Assembly: GCF_024586455.1 (NCBI RefSeq)
Contig: NW_026089624.1
Location: 9,639,341 to 9,703,340 of the forward strand
Reading direction: 5' to 3'
Length of the DNA stretch: 64,000 nt
From: Bactrocera neohumeralis
Lineage: Eukaryota; Arthropoda; Insecta; Diptera; Tephritidae
Shown here: piece after piece, positions 10,311 through 20,689 of the stretch
Numbering within the stretch: the first letter of the stretch is position 1
Layout of the letters: every line of letters begins with the position of its first letter
Notes under the pieces: generated by a model
The model's database searches: none
Told to the model about the DNA's origin: nothing
Seen by the model: the letters and a program-made list of their open reading frames with translations, nothing else
Program-made: the position numbers and the translations under genes

Positions 10311-13300
10311 TCTTCTTCTTCTTCTTAATTGGCGTAGACACCGCTTACGCGATTATAGCCGAGTTAACAACAGTGCGCCAGTCGTTTCTCCTTTTCGCTA
10401 CGTGGCGCCAATTGGATATTCCAAGCGAAGCCAGGTCCTTCTCCACTTGGTCCTTCCAACGGAGTGGAGGTGTTCCTCTTCCTCTGCTTCCCCCGGCGTT
10501 TACAGCGTCGAATACTTTCAGAGCTGGAGTGTTTTCGTCCATTCGGACAACATGACCTAGCCAGCGTAGCCGCTGTCTTTTAATTCGCTGAACAATGTCA
10601 ATGTCGTCGTATATCTCGAACAGCTCATCGTTCCATCGAATGCGATATTCGCCGTGGCCAATGCGCAAAGGACCATAAATCTTTCGCAGAACGTCGACTC
10701 ATCAGTTGTTGACATCAACCAAGCCTCTGCACCATATAGCAGGTAGGGAATTATGAGCGACTTATAGAGTTTGGCTTTTGTTCGTCGAGAGAGGACTTTA
10801 CTTTTCAATTGCCTACTCAGTCCGAAGTAGCACCTGTTGGCAAGAGCAATCCTGCGTTGGATTTCCAGGCTGACATTGTTGGTGGTGTTAATACTGGTTC
10901 CTAAATAGACGAAATTATCTACAACTTCAAAGTTATGACTGTCAACAGTGACGTGAGTGCCAAGTCGCGAGTGCGACGACTGTTTGTTTGATGACAGGAG
11001 ATATTTCGTCTTGCCCTCGTTCACTGCCAGACCCATTTGTTTTGCTTCCTTGTCTAGTCTGGAGAAAGCAGAACTAACGGCGCGGGTGTTAAGGCCGATG
11101 ATATCGATATCATCAGCATACGCCAGCAGCTGTACACTCTCATAAAAGATGGTACCTTCTCTATTAAGTTCTGCAGCTCGAATTATTTTCTCCTGAAGCA
11201 GGTTGAAAAAGTCGCACGATAGGGAATCGCCTTGTCTGAAACCTCGTTTGGTATCGAACGGCTCGGAGAGGTCCTTCCCGATCCTGACGGAGCTTTTGGT
11301 GTTACTCAACGTCAGTTTACACAGCCGTATTAGTTTTGCGGGGATACCAAATTCAGACATCGCGGCATAGAGGCAGCTCCTTTTCGTGCTGTCGAAAGCA
11401 GCTTTGAAATCGACGAAGAGGTGGTGTGTGTCGATTCTCCTTTCACGGGTCTTTTCCAAGATTTGGCGCATGGTGAATATCTGGTCGGTTGTTGATTTTC
11501 CAGGTCTAAAGCCACACTGATAAGGTCCAATCAGTTTGTTGACGGTGGGCTTTAATCTTTCACACAATACGCTCGATAGAACCTTATATGCGATGTTGAG
11601 GAGGCTAATCCCACGGTAGTTGGCGCAGATTGTGGGGTCTCCTTTTTTTATGGATTGGGCATAGCACACTTAAATTCCAATCGTTGGGCATGCTTTCGTC
11701 CGACCATATTTTACAAAGAAGCTGATGCATGCACCTTATCAGTTCTTCGCCGCCGTGTTTGAATAGCTCGGCCGGCAATCCGTCGGCCCCTGCCGCTTTG
11801 TTGTTCTTCAGGCGGGCAATTGCTATTCGAACTTCTTCATGGTCGGGTAATGGAACGTCTGCTCCATCGACATCGATTGGGGAATCGGGTTCGCCTTCTC
11901 CTGGCGTTGTGCGTTCACTGCCATTTAGCAGGCTGGAGAAGTGTTCCCTCCATAATTTAAGTATGCTCTGGGCATCGGTGACTAGATCACCTTTGGGGGT
12001 TCTACAAGAGTATGCTCCGGTCGTGAAACCTTCTGTAAGCCGCCGCATTTTTTCGTAGAATTTTCGAGCATTACCCCTGTCGGCCAGCTTATCAAGCTCT
12101 TCATACTCACGCATTTCGGCCTCTTTCTTTTTCTGTCTGCAAATGCGTCTCGCTTCCCTCTTCAACTCTCGGTATCTATCCCATCCCGCACGTGTTGTGG
12201 TCGATCGTAACTTTGCGAGGTAGGCAGCCTGTTTTCTCTCCGCTGCGACACGGCACTCCTCGTCGTACCAGTTGTTCTTTTGCACTTTCCGAAAACCAAT
12301 GGTTTCGGATGCAGCTATACGTAAGGAGTTTGAAATGCCGTCCCACAGTTTTCTTATACCGAGTTGTTGATGTGTGCTCTCAGAGAGCAGGAGTGCAAGC
12401 CGAGTAGAAAATCGTTCGGCAGTCTGTTGTGATTGCAGATTTTCGACGTCGAACCTTCCTTGTGTTTGTTGACGTGCGTTTTTTGCTGCACAGAGGCGGT
12501 TGCGAATCTTAGCTGCAACAAGATAGTGGTCCGAGTCGATGTTAGGACCTCGGAGCGAACGCACATCTAAAACACTGGAGACGTGTCTTCCGTCTATCAC
12601 AACATGATCGATCTGGTTGGTAGTTTTTCGATCCGGAGACAGCCAGGTAGCTTGATGAATCTTTTTGTGCTGGAATCTAGTACTACAGATAACCATACTT
12701 CGGGCCCCGGCGAAGTCGATCAGCCTCAACCTATTGGGGATGTTTCCTCGTGGTAGCTGAATTTACCGACCGTAGTGCCAAAGATACCTTCTTTGCCCAC
12801 CCTGGCGTTAAAGTCGCCAAGCAGCGAGGGCGAGGGCATCTCTAATAAGTGCGTTCCAAGCACTCATAAAAGGCATCTTTGGTCACATCGTCCTTCTCAT
12901 CCGTCGGGGCGTGGGCGCAAATCAGCGATATGTTGAAGAACCTCGCTTTGATGCGGATTGTGGCTAGACGTTCATTCACCGGAGTGAATGATAGTACTCG
13001 GCGACGGAGTCTCTCTCCCACCACGAATCCCACACCAAACTTGCGCTCTTTTATATGGCCACTGTAGTAAACGCCACAAGGACCTACTCGTCTCTGTCCT
13101 TGTCCCGTCCATCGCATTTCTTGGACGGCGGTGATGTCAGCCTCTATTTTCACGAGGACATCAACCAGCTGGGCCGCGGCACCTTCCCAATTAAGGGTCC
13201 GGACATTCCAGGTGCATGCCCTCAATTCGTAGTCCTTATTTCGTTTGCCATGGTCGTCATCAAAAGAGGGGTTTCTCATCCGAGGCTGTTTGTCATTTTT

Positions 13301-13517
13301 CATTGGGGTAGGCTTTTTACGTAGCGGGTCCCAAACCCAGCGCACAATCCTATGCAGGGGATTTTTCGCCTTCTCACTTTAGCTCACCTTCGAACGGATG
13401 TTCTTAGGCTACCCAGAGGATACTTGGTCAAAGACCGGAAGTAGTGAGCCCAAGTGAATGGCGATCAGAGAACATTCCTCACTTGTGTGAACTTCTACAC
13501 ATGACTCCATCCTCCAC
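10311..13517 (-). mobile_element. RTE-like non-LTR retrotransposon inserted in gypsy gag
   Basis: A near full-length element on the minus strand, flanked by a perfect 12-bp target-site duplication ATATTACAACCT (10299-10310 and 13518-13529). Its 3' end is a short GAAGAAGAAGAAG-type tail (TTCTTCTTCTTC on the plus strand), as in many RTE elements. One ORF encodes an AP-type endonuclease and a reverse transcriptase. Three further partial copies lie in this window (20690-22243, 38219-39232, 44570-45425). Confidence 0.92.
10557..13345 (-). pseudogene. RTE-like endonuclease-reverse transcriptase polyprotein
   Basis: The protein nicks target DNA and copies element RNA at the nick. In order on the minus strand: endonuclease start with ACTWNVRTLNWEG, VQEMRWTGQG and ICAHAPT (12842-13345); linker with a Lys/Arg-Glu-rich helix RRICRQKKKEAEMREYEELD and RT entry NNKAAGADGLPAELFK (11605-12729); RT core with [19 protein letters not shown] and the catalytic LLAYADDIDIIG box, then a C-terminal block (10345-11669). 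Frame changes at about 12730-12840, 11605-11670 and 10560-10670 break it. The resemblance to proteins often labelled craniofacial development protein 2-like points to the RTE clade. I am confident of non-LTR, less so of the exact clade. Confidence 0.85.
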
Positions 13518-13529
13518 ATATTACAACCT

Positions 13530-14133
13530 CGTCAGCAAAAAGTTTACGCTATTAATAAAGAAAACAATCATGACACACGGAAACAACGCAGACCTGACAA
13601 AAGAATTAAATAAAAAGAATAGGGAACAGGCCTTAAGAATTTTTATAACAGGACTAAACACCCCATTACGAGATATCATATTCTCTCTTAACCCACAAGA
13701 TTTACTTGACGCTTTAGCAAAAGCTCAGGAACTCGAATCAAATAATCAAAGAGCCCGGTTTGCTCAAAACATCATGTATGATAGAAACAAGGTGCAGCCA
13801 ACGTATACAATCAATAATTTAAGATTTCATCAAAGGAACAACCCTCCAAATAATAACATACATTATAATTTTCCGAAACCAACCCCTATGGATATAGATC
13901 CATCTGTATCCACTCTTCATAATAGCAATATTTATCGACAACAAAGCAATAGCAGTTTTAATCAAAATATAAAACCTATGCAAACGAATGCAAACTTTCA
14001 GCCCAATAGGGGACAAAATCAAGAAGCACATGGGGTAAAGCGGCATAAAGAAAGTAATCATAGCTTTCGCCCGCAGGAGAAAAGTCAAAGAATTAACAAT
14101 ATTACGGAGGATCAGTTTTTAGGCCAAAATTAA
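13530..14133 (+). pseudogene. gag: gypsy gag, C-terminal half
   Basis: Continues gag after the RTE insertion. It contains NREQALRIFITGLNTPLRDI and DALAKAQELESNNQRARFAQ, the C-terminal capsid part of 412/mdg1-like gags, and then a Q/N/H-rich tail (Q-S-N-S-S-F-N-Q and similar). No CCHC zinc knuckle is visible, consistent with this group. It ends at TAA 14131-14133. The nominal open frame starts further left, at 13444, inside RTE sequence. Confidence 0.85.
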
Positions 14134-14395
14134 CTCTGCCATATATTTTTCTAAATGACAGGGTTACTGGTCAAAATTTTAAAATATTAATAGATACGGG
14201 ATAAACTAGTTGCTATATTAAATCAGGAATATGCAAAAATAAAAATAAATTGGACATATAAAAGAAAGTAAAAACAATTAATGGATTTTCGATAATACGC
14301 TATTATGACATTATTACATTATTCAGTAAAAAACAAATATTCTACGAAATCGAAAATTTGGAAGCAGACCTATTAATGTATACAAATTTTTGAAG
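14134..14395 (+). pseudogene. pol: gypsy pol start: aspartic protease remnant
   Basis: In a different frame from gag, the sequence reads LPYIFLNDRVTGQNFKILID-TG, the active-site region of a retroviral-type aspartic protease. The catalytic DTG is followed directly by a TAA, so the enzyme is dead. Downstream, TINGFSIIRYYDII and NLEADLLM fit the rest of the protease. Gag-to-pol frame change is normal in this family. Confidence 0.7.
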
Positions 14396-14695
14396 GAAAT
14401 TAATTCGGTGATTAACTTGGAAAAAAAGAACTTAATAATAAATAATGAAAAAGAGGAGGATATATTTAGCTTAGGATGCAAATATGAGCATCAAAAAAGT
14501 AAGGATAATTTAAAGATCGTTAAGGAGGACGAAATTACTTTGGATGCAAAGACTTCTAAAGCGCCAGCCGACGGAAATACCGGCAAATATAAAAAAATAA
14601 ATACTGTGGAGCAGGAAAGCTCTAAAACGCCAGCTGAAGATTTATACCAGCAGAGTAGAAGTAATAATTATGCGAAAAATTCTCTAAAGCTCTAG
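14390..14695 (+). pseudogene. protease-RT linker of gypsy pol
   Basis: 101-codon frame that starts KEINSVINLEKKNLIINNEK, matching the spacer that follows the protease in gypsy pol, and continues as a low-complexity Lys/Glu/Ser-rich stretch in which SSKTPAEDLYQQ and TSKAPADGNTGKYK form an imperfect internal repeat. No RT motif appears before the gap at 14758. Confidence 0.55.
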
Positions 14696-14757
14696 TCGAA
14701 GGAAATACCGACATAAACGAAGATAAAATTGAAAATTTGAGAGAAGAAATTAGAAAT

Positions 14758-14857
14758 NNNNNNNNNNNNNNNNNNNNNNNNNNNNNNNNNNNNNNNNNNN
14801 NNNNNNNNNNNNNNNNNNNNNNNNNNNNNNNNNNNNNNNNNNNNNNNNNNNNNNNNN
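14758..14857. other. assembly gap (100 N)
   Basis: 100 N between the contig 799-14757 and the next contig. The dovetail overlap between these contigs argues that the left one is inverted and that this gap does not reflect a true join. Confidence 0.99.
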
Positions 14858-15570
14858 AAATGGGTAAATTCCGGTTGATACTTCCGGTGGTTTGATATCA
14901 ATTCCATTCTCCCCTTTGAAGATGAATTCATCACGAATATTCGGACATTGGACAAATTATCGTAACTACAATTCCTTAATGAACGCGCAATGTTAGCTGC
15001 AAAAAAATTCCGATGTTGTTGACTTAAACTGGAAGATTCAAAGTCGAATTCGGGAGACTTGCGCTCATACAAATTGATCGATCGTGGAATTTCTAAATTC
15101 TTTGAATAGGCTTGGTATGCCACCGCATAATTTGCGTCTCAAAGTTGGATCTGTCGTTATTATGTTCCACAATCTTCAGGCGCCGAAACTGTGTAACGGA
15201 ACCTGACTGATTGTGACGCAGCTATCGAATACAAAGGGGCAGAATGCTTGATTCTACGAATTTCTCTGAGTTCTAACAATTTGCCATTTCAGTTCAAACG
15301 TATTCAGTTTCCAGTGAAAATTGCATTTGAGACACAAGCATAGTCGCATAGTGTATGGTATACATTTGGAAATGCTATGTTTTTCACTCGGCCAGATATA
15401 CATACGTGGCCTGCTCACGAGTTGGAAAACCATCTATTCTATACACCGGAACAGAAACCAAAAAATGTTGTTTATCAAGCTGCGATACATTGAAAAAAAG
15501 TGAAATGATAAATTCAACTTTTTCATTTCTAAACACATAATTTCACGCAGGACAACGACTGCGGGGTCAG

Positions 15571-15574
15571 CTAG
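15571..15574 (+). other. Helitron B 3' terminus (second copy)
   Basis: CTAG followed by T, preceded by the hairpin CGCAGGACAACGACTGCG. Counterpart of 2863-2866. Confidence 0.85.
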
Positions 15575-15689
15575 TATACTATATATACATGCTACATATA
15601 AACTACGTATAGACTACTACGTAATATAGCATGGCGATCGCCACGGCGAAAATCATGTGTACCCGTGCCTATAGATGTTTCACATCTTC

Positions 15690-17536
15690 ATGGGATAACC
15701 CCCTTAACACATATGTATATACATACATATATAAAAATGAATCGGAAAATGTGTTGCTAAGCGCATAACTTAACAACGCCTGGACCAATTTGGCCAATTC
15801 TTTTCTAAGTGTTCGTTGAGGTTCAAAGATGGTTTTTACGGCGAGAAAAAATCTAATATTTGCCAGAAACCCATACAAATGAATGAATGTTTGTTTGTTA
15901 GTAACTCTAATGGTCGAGAACGGCTGAACCAATCTTAAAGAAATTTTCAGAGAGGTTGTTTCGCAGGTTGTTCGCTGTGGATCAGGAAGGTTTAGAAATA
16001 AAATAAAACCGTATGCTTTTCGTGAGGAAAGTCGGAAAGTCGGAAAATTGGACAATTCCAAAAAATAACTTATTTTCACACAATTTTTTTTTTTGGTTTC
16101 TTTATTCCGGCTATTCAAAAAAAATAATTCAGTGGAAACGTTACTCGTATGTGTGTTTCACACAAAGTGATTAATTACAGATAGAAATTTGTTATGATGC
16201 CACGAAAAGGTCGCGCTAATATCGGTCGGCGTAATTTTTGGCATCAACATCCCATATCTTGAAGCAACGCATATGTGGTGCTGTTAAATGCTAGATGTAC
16301 TCTGTTGAGTGGCAAAAGAGTGGTTTGCCGCACGTACACATTCTTCTTTGGATGGTGCATTACACCAGATCAAATTGATGAAATCATTTCTGCGCAAATT
16401 CCCAGAGAATACAGCAACAAAATTAACATTGACGAGTTTTTTCTCAACTTTTGTCAGTGATCTGTTTGCAAGACCATTGCTCTATTTGGAAATATCCTGA
16501 TACATGGAATGCATCGTCGAAGAAATATTTACGCAGAAAGCAAGACCAACCAGGTGTGTTCTCATCTAATGCATTACAAAGAATTTACACAATTCACCCG
16601 AAAAACGACGATTGCTATTGATTAATGTACGCGGTTCAACGTCATTTGAGTCATTGCGTATGGTGAATGGTACGGTGTGTGCAACATTTTGAGAAGCAAG
16701 CCAGCAATTACAATTGCTGTAACATGATAATCACTGGAATCAAACGACGGACGATGCGATTGCTACTTCGAATGCAAATGAAGATCACACACTTTTCGCG
16801 ATAATCATTTCGACATATCAACCTTCAAATCCGCGTCAATTATGGGATACGAACAAAAATTACATTGCCGAAGACATTTTACATCGTATTCACTAAAAAT
16901 TAGATATGGGTCAATTCGGGTTGATACTTTCGGTGGTTTGATATCAATTCCATCTGCCGTTTATCAATTCTCGAAAGATGAACTCATCACGAATGTTCGG
17001 ACATTGGCCAAATTATCATAAATATGATTGCTACCAAAAATAATGATGTTGTTGACTTAAACTGGAAAATTCAAAGTAAATTTTCCAGTGGAATTTCTAA
17101 ATTGTTTGGAGAGGCTTGGTATGCCACCGCATCATTTGCGTCTCAAAGTAGGAACTGTCGTGATTGTGTTTCGCAATCTTCATGCACCGAAACTGTGTAA
17201 TGGAACCCGACTGATTGTGACGCAGCTATCGAATACAAGGAGGCAGAATGCTTGATTCTTTCCACGAATTCCGTTTTCAGTGAATATTTGAGGTGACAAT
17301 CAACAGAACACAAGGATAGTCTCATTTGGAAATGCTATGTTTTTCACACGGCCAGATATATGAACATGGCGTGCTTACGAGTTGTAAAACCATCTTTTCC
17401 TTACACCAGAACAGAAACCAAAAAAAGTTGTTTATCGAGCTGCGTTACATTGAAAAAGATTAAATGATAAATTCAGCTTTCTTTTCATTTCAAAACACAT
17501 AATTTTACGCAGGACATCGGCTGCGGGGCCAGCTAG
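15690..17536 (+). mobile_element. Helitron A (second, inverted copy)
   Basis: Same element as 874-2730, here in plus orientation. The 3' end has the hairpin CGCAGGACATCGGCTGCG and CTAG at 17533-17536 followed by T. The 5' boundary is approximate. Probably an allelic or duplicate copy of the same locus and not an independent insertion. Confidence 0.8.
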
Positions 17537-17689
17537 TTTCTAATAAAATAACATAACGTTAATTTGGTTCACTTTATTCTATATTATTCAAATTATGTTT
17601 AACATATGGTAAAAATTTTTAATAAAATTAAGGTTTAATCTTTTTACAGCTGTTAAAAAAAAGTTAAATCATCCTCATACGTAGAGGCC

Positions 17690-18150
17690 ATTCAAAAGGC
17701 TTGCACCGGAATACTTGTTCTATTTTTTTTAAGTCCTGTTTACTTTGGAACACACCTATGTGGATAAGGCAGAGTTTCTACCTAATAGCCAATACATGTT
17801 TCTAAATTTTATTTATAATTGTTATTTTTTTTTTACATGAGCACTCCATCTAAGTTTTGTGTCCACGGTCATGCCTAGATATTTCGCAGTAAGTATAGAG
17901 GTAGATATCTATCGCTGTTGTATTTGAAATCAAAATGTACTGATTTAGTTTCGATTAATTTTATTCGCCATTTAGCTGTCTATTCAAATATAATGTTTAA
18001 ATGTTCCTGCAATCTTGCACTTTATGCAGTTTGTGTTGGAGTATCACCTGCAAATGTTGCTGTAATACAATTGTCATCGTGTGGCGATCTGCATGTAAAG
18101 AGTAGGTAAAGGATGGGTCCTAAGGAACACCAGCTTTTATTTCCTTTAAA
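17690..18150 (-). pseudogene. jockey-like reverse transcriptase remnant
   Basis: Minus-strand translations in alternating frames give LGPILYLLFTCRSPHDDN, ATFAGDTPTQTA, LQEHLNIIFE and KFRNMYWLLGRNSALS. These match consecutive blocks of jockey-clade RT (the LGPxLYLLFTADLP block, the catalytic FADDT box, the LQxHLNxI helix and the YWLLGRxSxLS block). The second Asp of the catalytic pair reads Gly, and several stops are present, so it is inactive. Confidence 0.7.
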
Positions 18151-18260
18151 TAAGGGTACAATGTGTATCTCCATGTTTAATTCGAAAAAACAACGGTCAG
18201 AAAAGTATGATTTTAAGATATTGTAATATAATTTTGGTAAAAGTCCGCAATGTAAACTTT

Positions 18261-18820
18261 ACAGGGTTTGTCCGGAAAGTAATAGGAGTGAGTCAATTTA
18301 AAAAAAATATTGAACCAATCGTTACAATTCTTTAAAAACTTTCTGCGGCATTCTCCGGAAAAGCCTTGAGATAAGAGGTGTATGCTGATTGGCCCCCCCC
18401 TTTCGTCGGCCTTTTCGGTCAAGGAAACAAAAAAAGTCCGAGGGCCCCATCTGGGCTGTAGGACGGCTGAGGAAGTATTGGGATGCCAGCCCTGATTGGG
18501 TAGCTGTTCACAGGATAGGCGGTGTGAGCCCGGGCGTTGTGGTGGTGCAAATTTCAATCGACTGCGATGTCTTGTTGGACCCGATTAACCTTTCGTTTGA
18601 GTGCTTTGAGGACTTCCACGTAAAGCTTAACGTTGACGGTTTGCCCAGGAGGAAAAAATCAAAGTCCCTTTACTTTAGATTTGGTTATTCATCAGTGACC
18701 TCTTCGCGGCCTTCCAAAAAGGCCTGGTGACACCGAAACACACCATTTCTTGCTGTAGCAACATCTGATGAACATCAGATTACCCAAGTTTCACACAAAA
18801 TTTAATAGCGTACATCTGCT
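18261..18820 (-). pseudogene. mariner transposase with internal deletion
   Basis: A terminal-repeat-like sequence starts at 18261 (ACAGGGTTTGTCCGGAAAGT). The minus-strand translation of 18420-18660 reads FFPPGQTVNVKLYVEVLK, NLHHHNARAHTA and LPQPSYSPDGAL, the second and third catalytic regions of a mariner D,D34D transposase, with an in-frame stop before NLHH. An N-terminal piece (IKFCVKLG) is near 18790. The middle is deleted. The long open frame on the plus strand here (18389-18730) is only its shadow. Confidence 0.85.
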
Positions 18821-18889
18821 TTAACGAACGCTGCATTTTCGGCTTGCACCACCCACAAAAACACGTCGCGTGAAAATAGGACAAAATCT

Positions 18890-19530
18890 CCAGGTGTTCG
18901 GATACAACTGACCAGCCGCTCTGATTACGGTGTGCATACTAGCGTTCGCATTGGGCCGATGGACGTTGTGTGTGAGTATTGTGGTATATTGAAGTTTTCC
19001 GAGGAAACGCCAGAATTGTGCTGCGTTATTGGGAAAGTAAAGTTGCAATCATTGACTCCACCACCAGAGCCATTGCATTCATTGCTTCACGGCGAAACGC
19101 CCGAATCACGACATTTTGTAGCAAACACACAAAAATACAATGGTTGTTGGGAATGGGAAGACATTATCGAAGAACAAACTTTTAATCCGACATTCAAGGT
19201 ATTTATTCTTTTATTTTTAAAAACACACAATACAGTAGAAGAATAACTTACTATACTTATTCATATGAATTATGAATGCTTATTCTAAATCCGTATACAT
19301 ATTCTTATGTTTTACGTATGCTAATTCTAAAAAAAGGTTTTATCAATCAGTAATACAGAGTTTGCTTTTGATTTTGAGGATACAAGGACAGATTCACCGT
19401 CAAATTGGACCATTACTACCTCTGAAGATGCACAGCATATATTTTTACAAATATGCTTCATGGGCAACATGGAGGAACAATTTAATCGACGTCAAGAGAT
19501 AAATGCAGCAATATAAAGAACAATTCTTCA
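18890..19530 (+). pseudogene. Helitron Rep N-terminal region remnant
   Basis: Plus-strand frames read MDVVCEYCGILKFSEETPEL, CCVIGKVKL, PPPEPLHSLLHG, then after frame changes RIQGQIHRQIGPLLP and IFLQICFMGNMEEQFNRR. This is the N-terminal, zinc-binding-like part of Helitron proteins in the right order. Frame shifts near 19240-19400 and a stop at ~19505 break it. It is separate from Helitrons A and B and of opposite orientation in this assembly. Confidence 0.8.
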
Positions 19531-19900
19531 AGATCTGCAGCAACTATGTACTTCATGATGCCCCCTTTCATGATGGTTATCATTATATCGGCGTCAATCA
19601 CCCGAACTATCACAACAAAAGTCAAAATAATGGATTTTTGGGTCAACAACAGTTGGATTGTTACGTATGAGCCACTTATTTCAAAAACGTTTAAGACAAA
19701 TGGGCATAGATTTTTGGCAACGAAAGGAGGGAATGCTCTTGCCAAGCTCTTTTCTGCCTAATTTTATAACAACATATTTCTCTTCTATGTTATATTCTTT
19801 AAAAAAACTAATTTAAATAACAAAAAGAATTAAATTAAATGAAATATCAATATTTATTGTACTCATGCATTGTATATATTGTATATATTCACAACACATT
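19531..19900. other. unassigned AT-rich sequence
   Basis: Open frames exist on both strands (for example a His/Asn/Gln-rich plus-strand stretch at 19500-19670), but none has a motif I recognise. Confidence 0.35.
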
Positions 19901-19924
19901 AAAAACATTTATTTTTAGCTATTC

Positions 19925-20416
19925 CTTGAAATAAAAGCTGTTTCAGCTCCTCCAGCTTTTCCTCACTATGAGCACTTTGCCTTTTCAATTTTTAATAATT
20001 TGTTCATTGTTGCTTCATATTTTTCGGCTTCTTTTTCTAAAAAATCAATTACATCGTTTTTCATTGAACTGGTCAGAGTTACATTCTCGGATGACGTTTT
20101 CGTATCTGAACACGTTGAGCCTTTTCCTTCCAGCATATTTATTAAATCAACTGAAGATTCCGTTATTTCTTCAGGCAATTGAACGCAGCTACGGCTGCGA
20201 CTTCATCCAACGCGTCAAAAAATTCCCAGTTTGTCGAACCTTCTCACGAGATATTGTTACGTTTGTTGATCCGGTGGTCATGATGTTCATGAAACAAGGC
20301 ATAATTTCATCTTTGTTAAAAGGAAATGTTTCTTCCACTTCTCTTATTTCCCTCATAACTTGCTCCCAACTGGAGTTTTTCTTTGTTTTTTTTATTTGAG
20401 GTGAAATCACCTTCAT
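19925..20416 (-). pseudogene. small acidic coiled-coil protein remnant
   Basis: Two minus-strand frames in series (20189-20416 and 19966-20178) and a third short stretch look like one coding region broken by frame shifts. It opens MKVISPQIKKTKKNSSWEQV, runs through NVTISREKVRQTGNFLTRWM, and continues VQLPEEITESSVDLINML, FLEKEAEKYEATMNKLLKIE and EEKLEELKQLLFQG, a predicted coiled coil. I do not recognise the family. The layout (short protein, C-terminal coiled coil) resembles accessory DNA-binding proteins of some DNA transposons, but this is only a guess. Confidence 0.4.
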
Positions 20417-20689
20417 GTCTAAACCTCGTTATTATTAGTAACTTTTCCCTCTCATGAGTCCATTTCTTTTCCCTAAAATTAGGAATTTTACTATAAAATT
20501 CTCTATTTGTGTTGAACTTTACTTACATTGGTGATAACGCCGCCATTTCAAATATTGATGCATGAATAAAATTTGTCATGCGTGAAACTGACAACATGTT
20601 GCCATTTAAAAATGAACTTACTGCATTGCCTAAGAATAAGCATTTCTCATTATGCTTTGCAATACACATTTACGAAGTCATCCTTATTC

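Larger units (their letters stand above)
8127..14757 (+). mobile_element. Ty3/gypsy-type LTR retrotransposon, interrupted and truncated
   Basis: Plus-strand element with a primer-binding site (8127), leader, gag (9820-10310 and 13530-14133), a protease remnant with LIDTG (about 14175-14215) and an acidic-lysine-rich linker (14390-14695). A non-coding repeat is inserted in the leader (8289-8830) and a whole RTE-like element in gag (10311-13517). Reverse transcriptase and integrase are not present before the gap at 14758. Gag resembles the 412/mdg1-like gypsy gag class. Confidence 0.8.
14858..17610 (-). repeat. right arm of contig-end inverted duplication
   Basis: Reverse complement of 799-3579, beginning at the first base of its contig. 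It carries Helitron A in full and the 3' ~0.7 kb of Helitron B, in plus orientation. The similarity stops at 17610, which pairs with base 799. From 17611 the sequence is unique to this contig. Confidence 0.93.

Noticed and set aside
11729..13324. Several plus-strand frames over the RTE-like element
   Set aside because: Shadows of the endonuclease-RT reading frame on the minus strand.
799..17610. A real giant palindrome, such as an inverted transposon pair or foldback chromosome structure
   Set aside because: Both arms end exactly at contig edges next to 100-N gaps, which a biological palindrome would not do. Misplacement is simpler.
18389..18730. Plus-strand 113-codon frame
   Set aside because: It is the antisense shadow of the mariner transposase, whose motifs read clearly on the minus strand.
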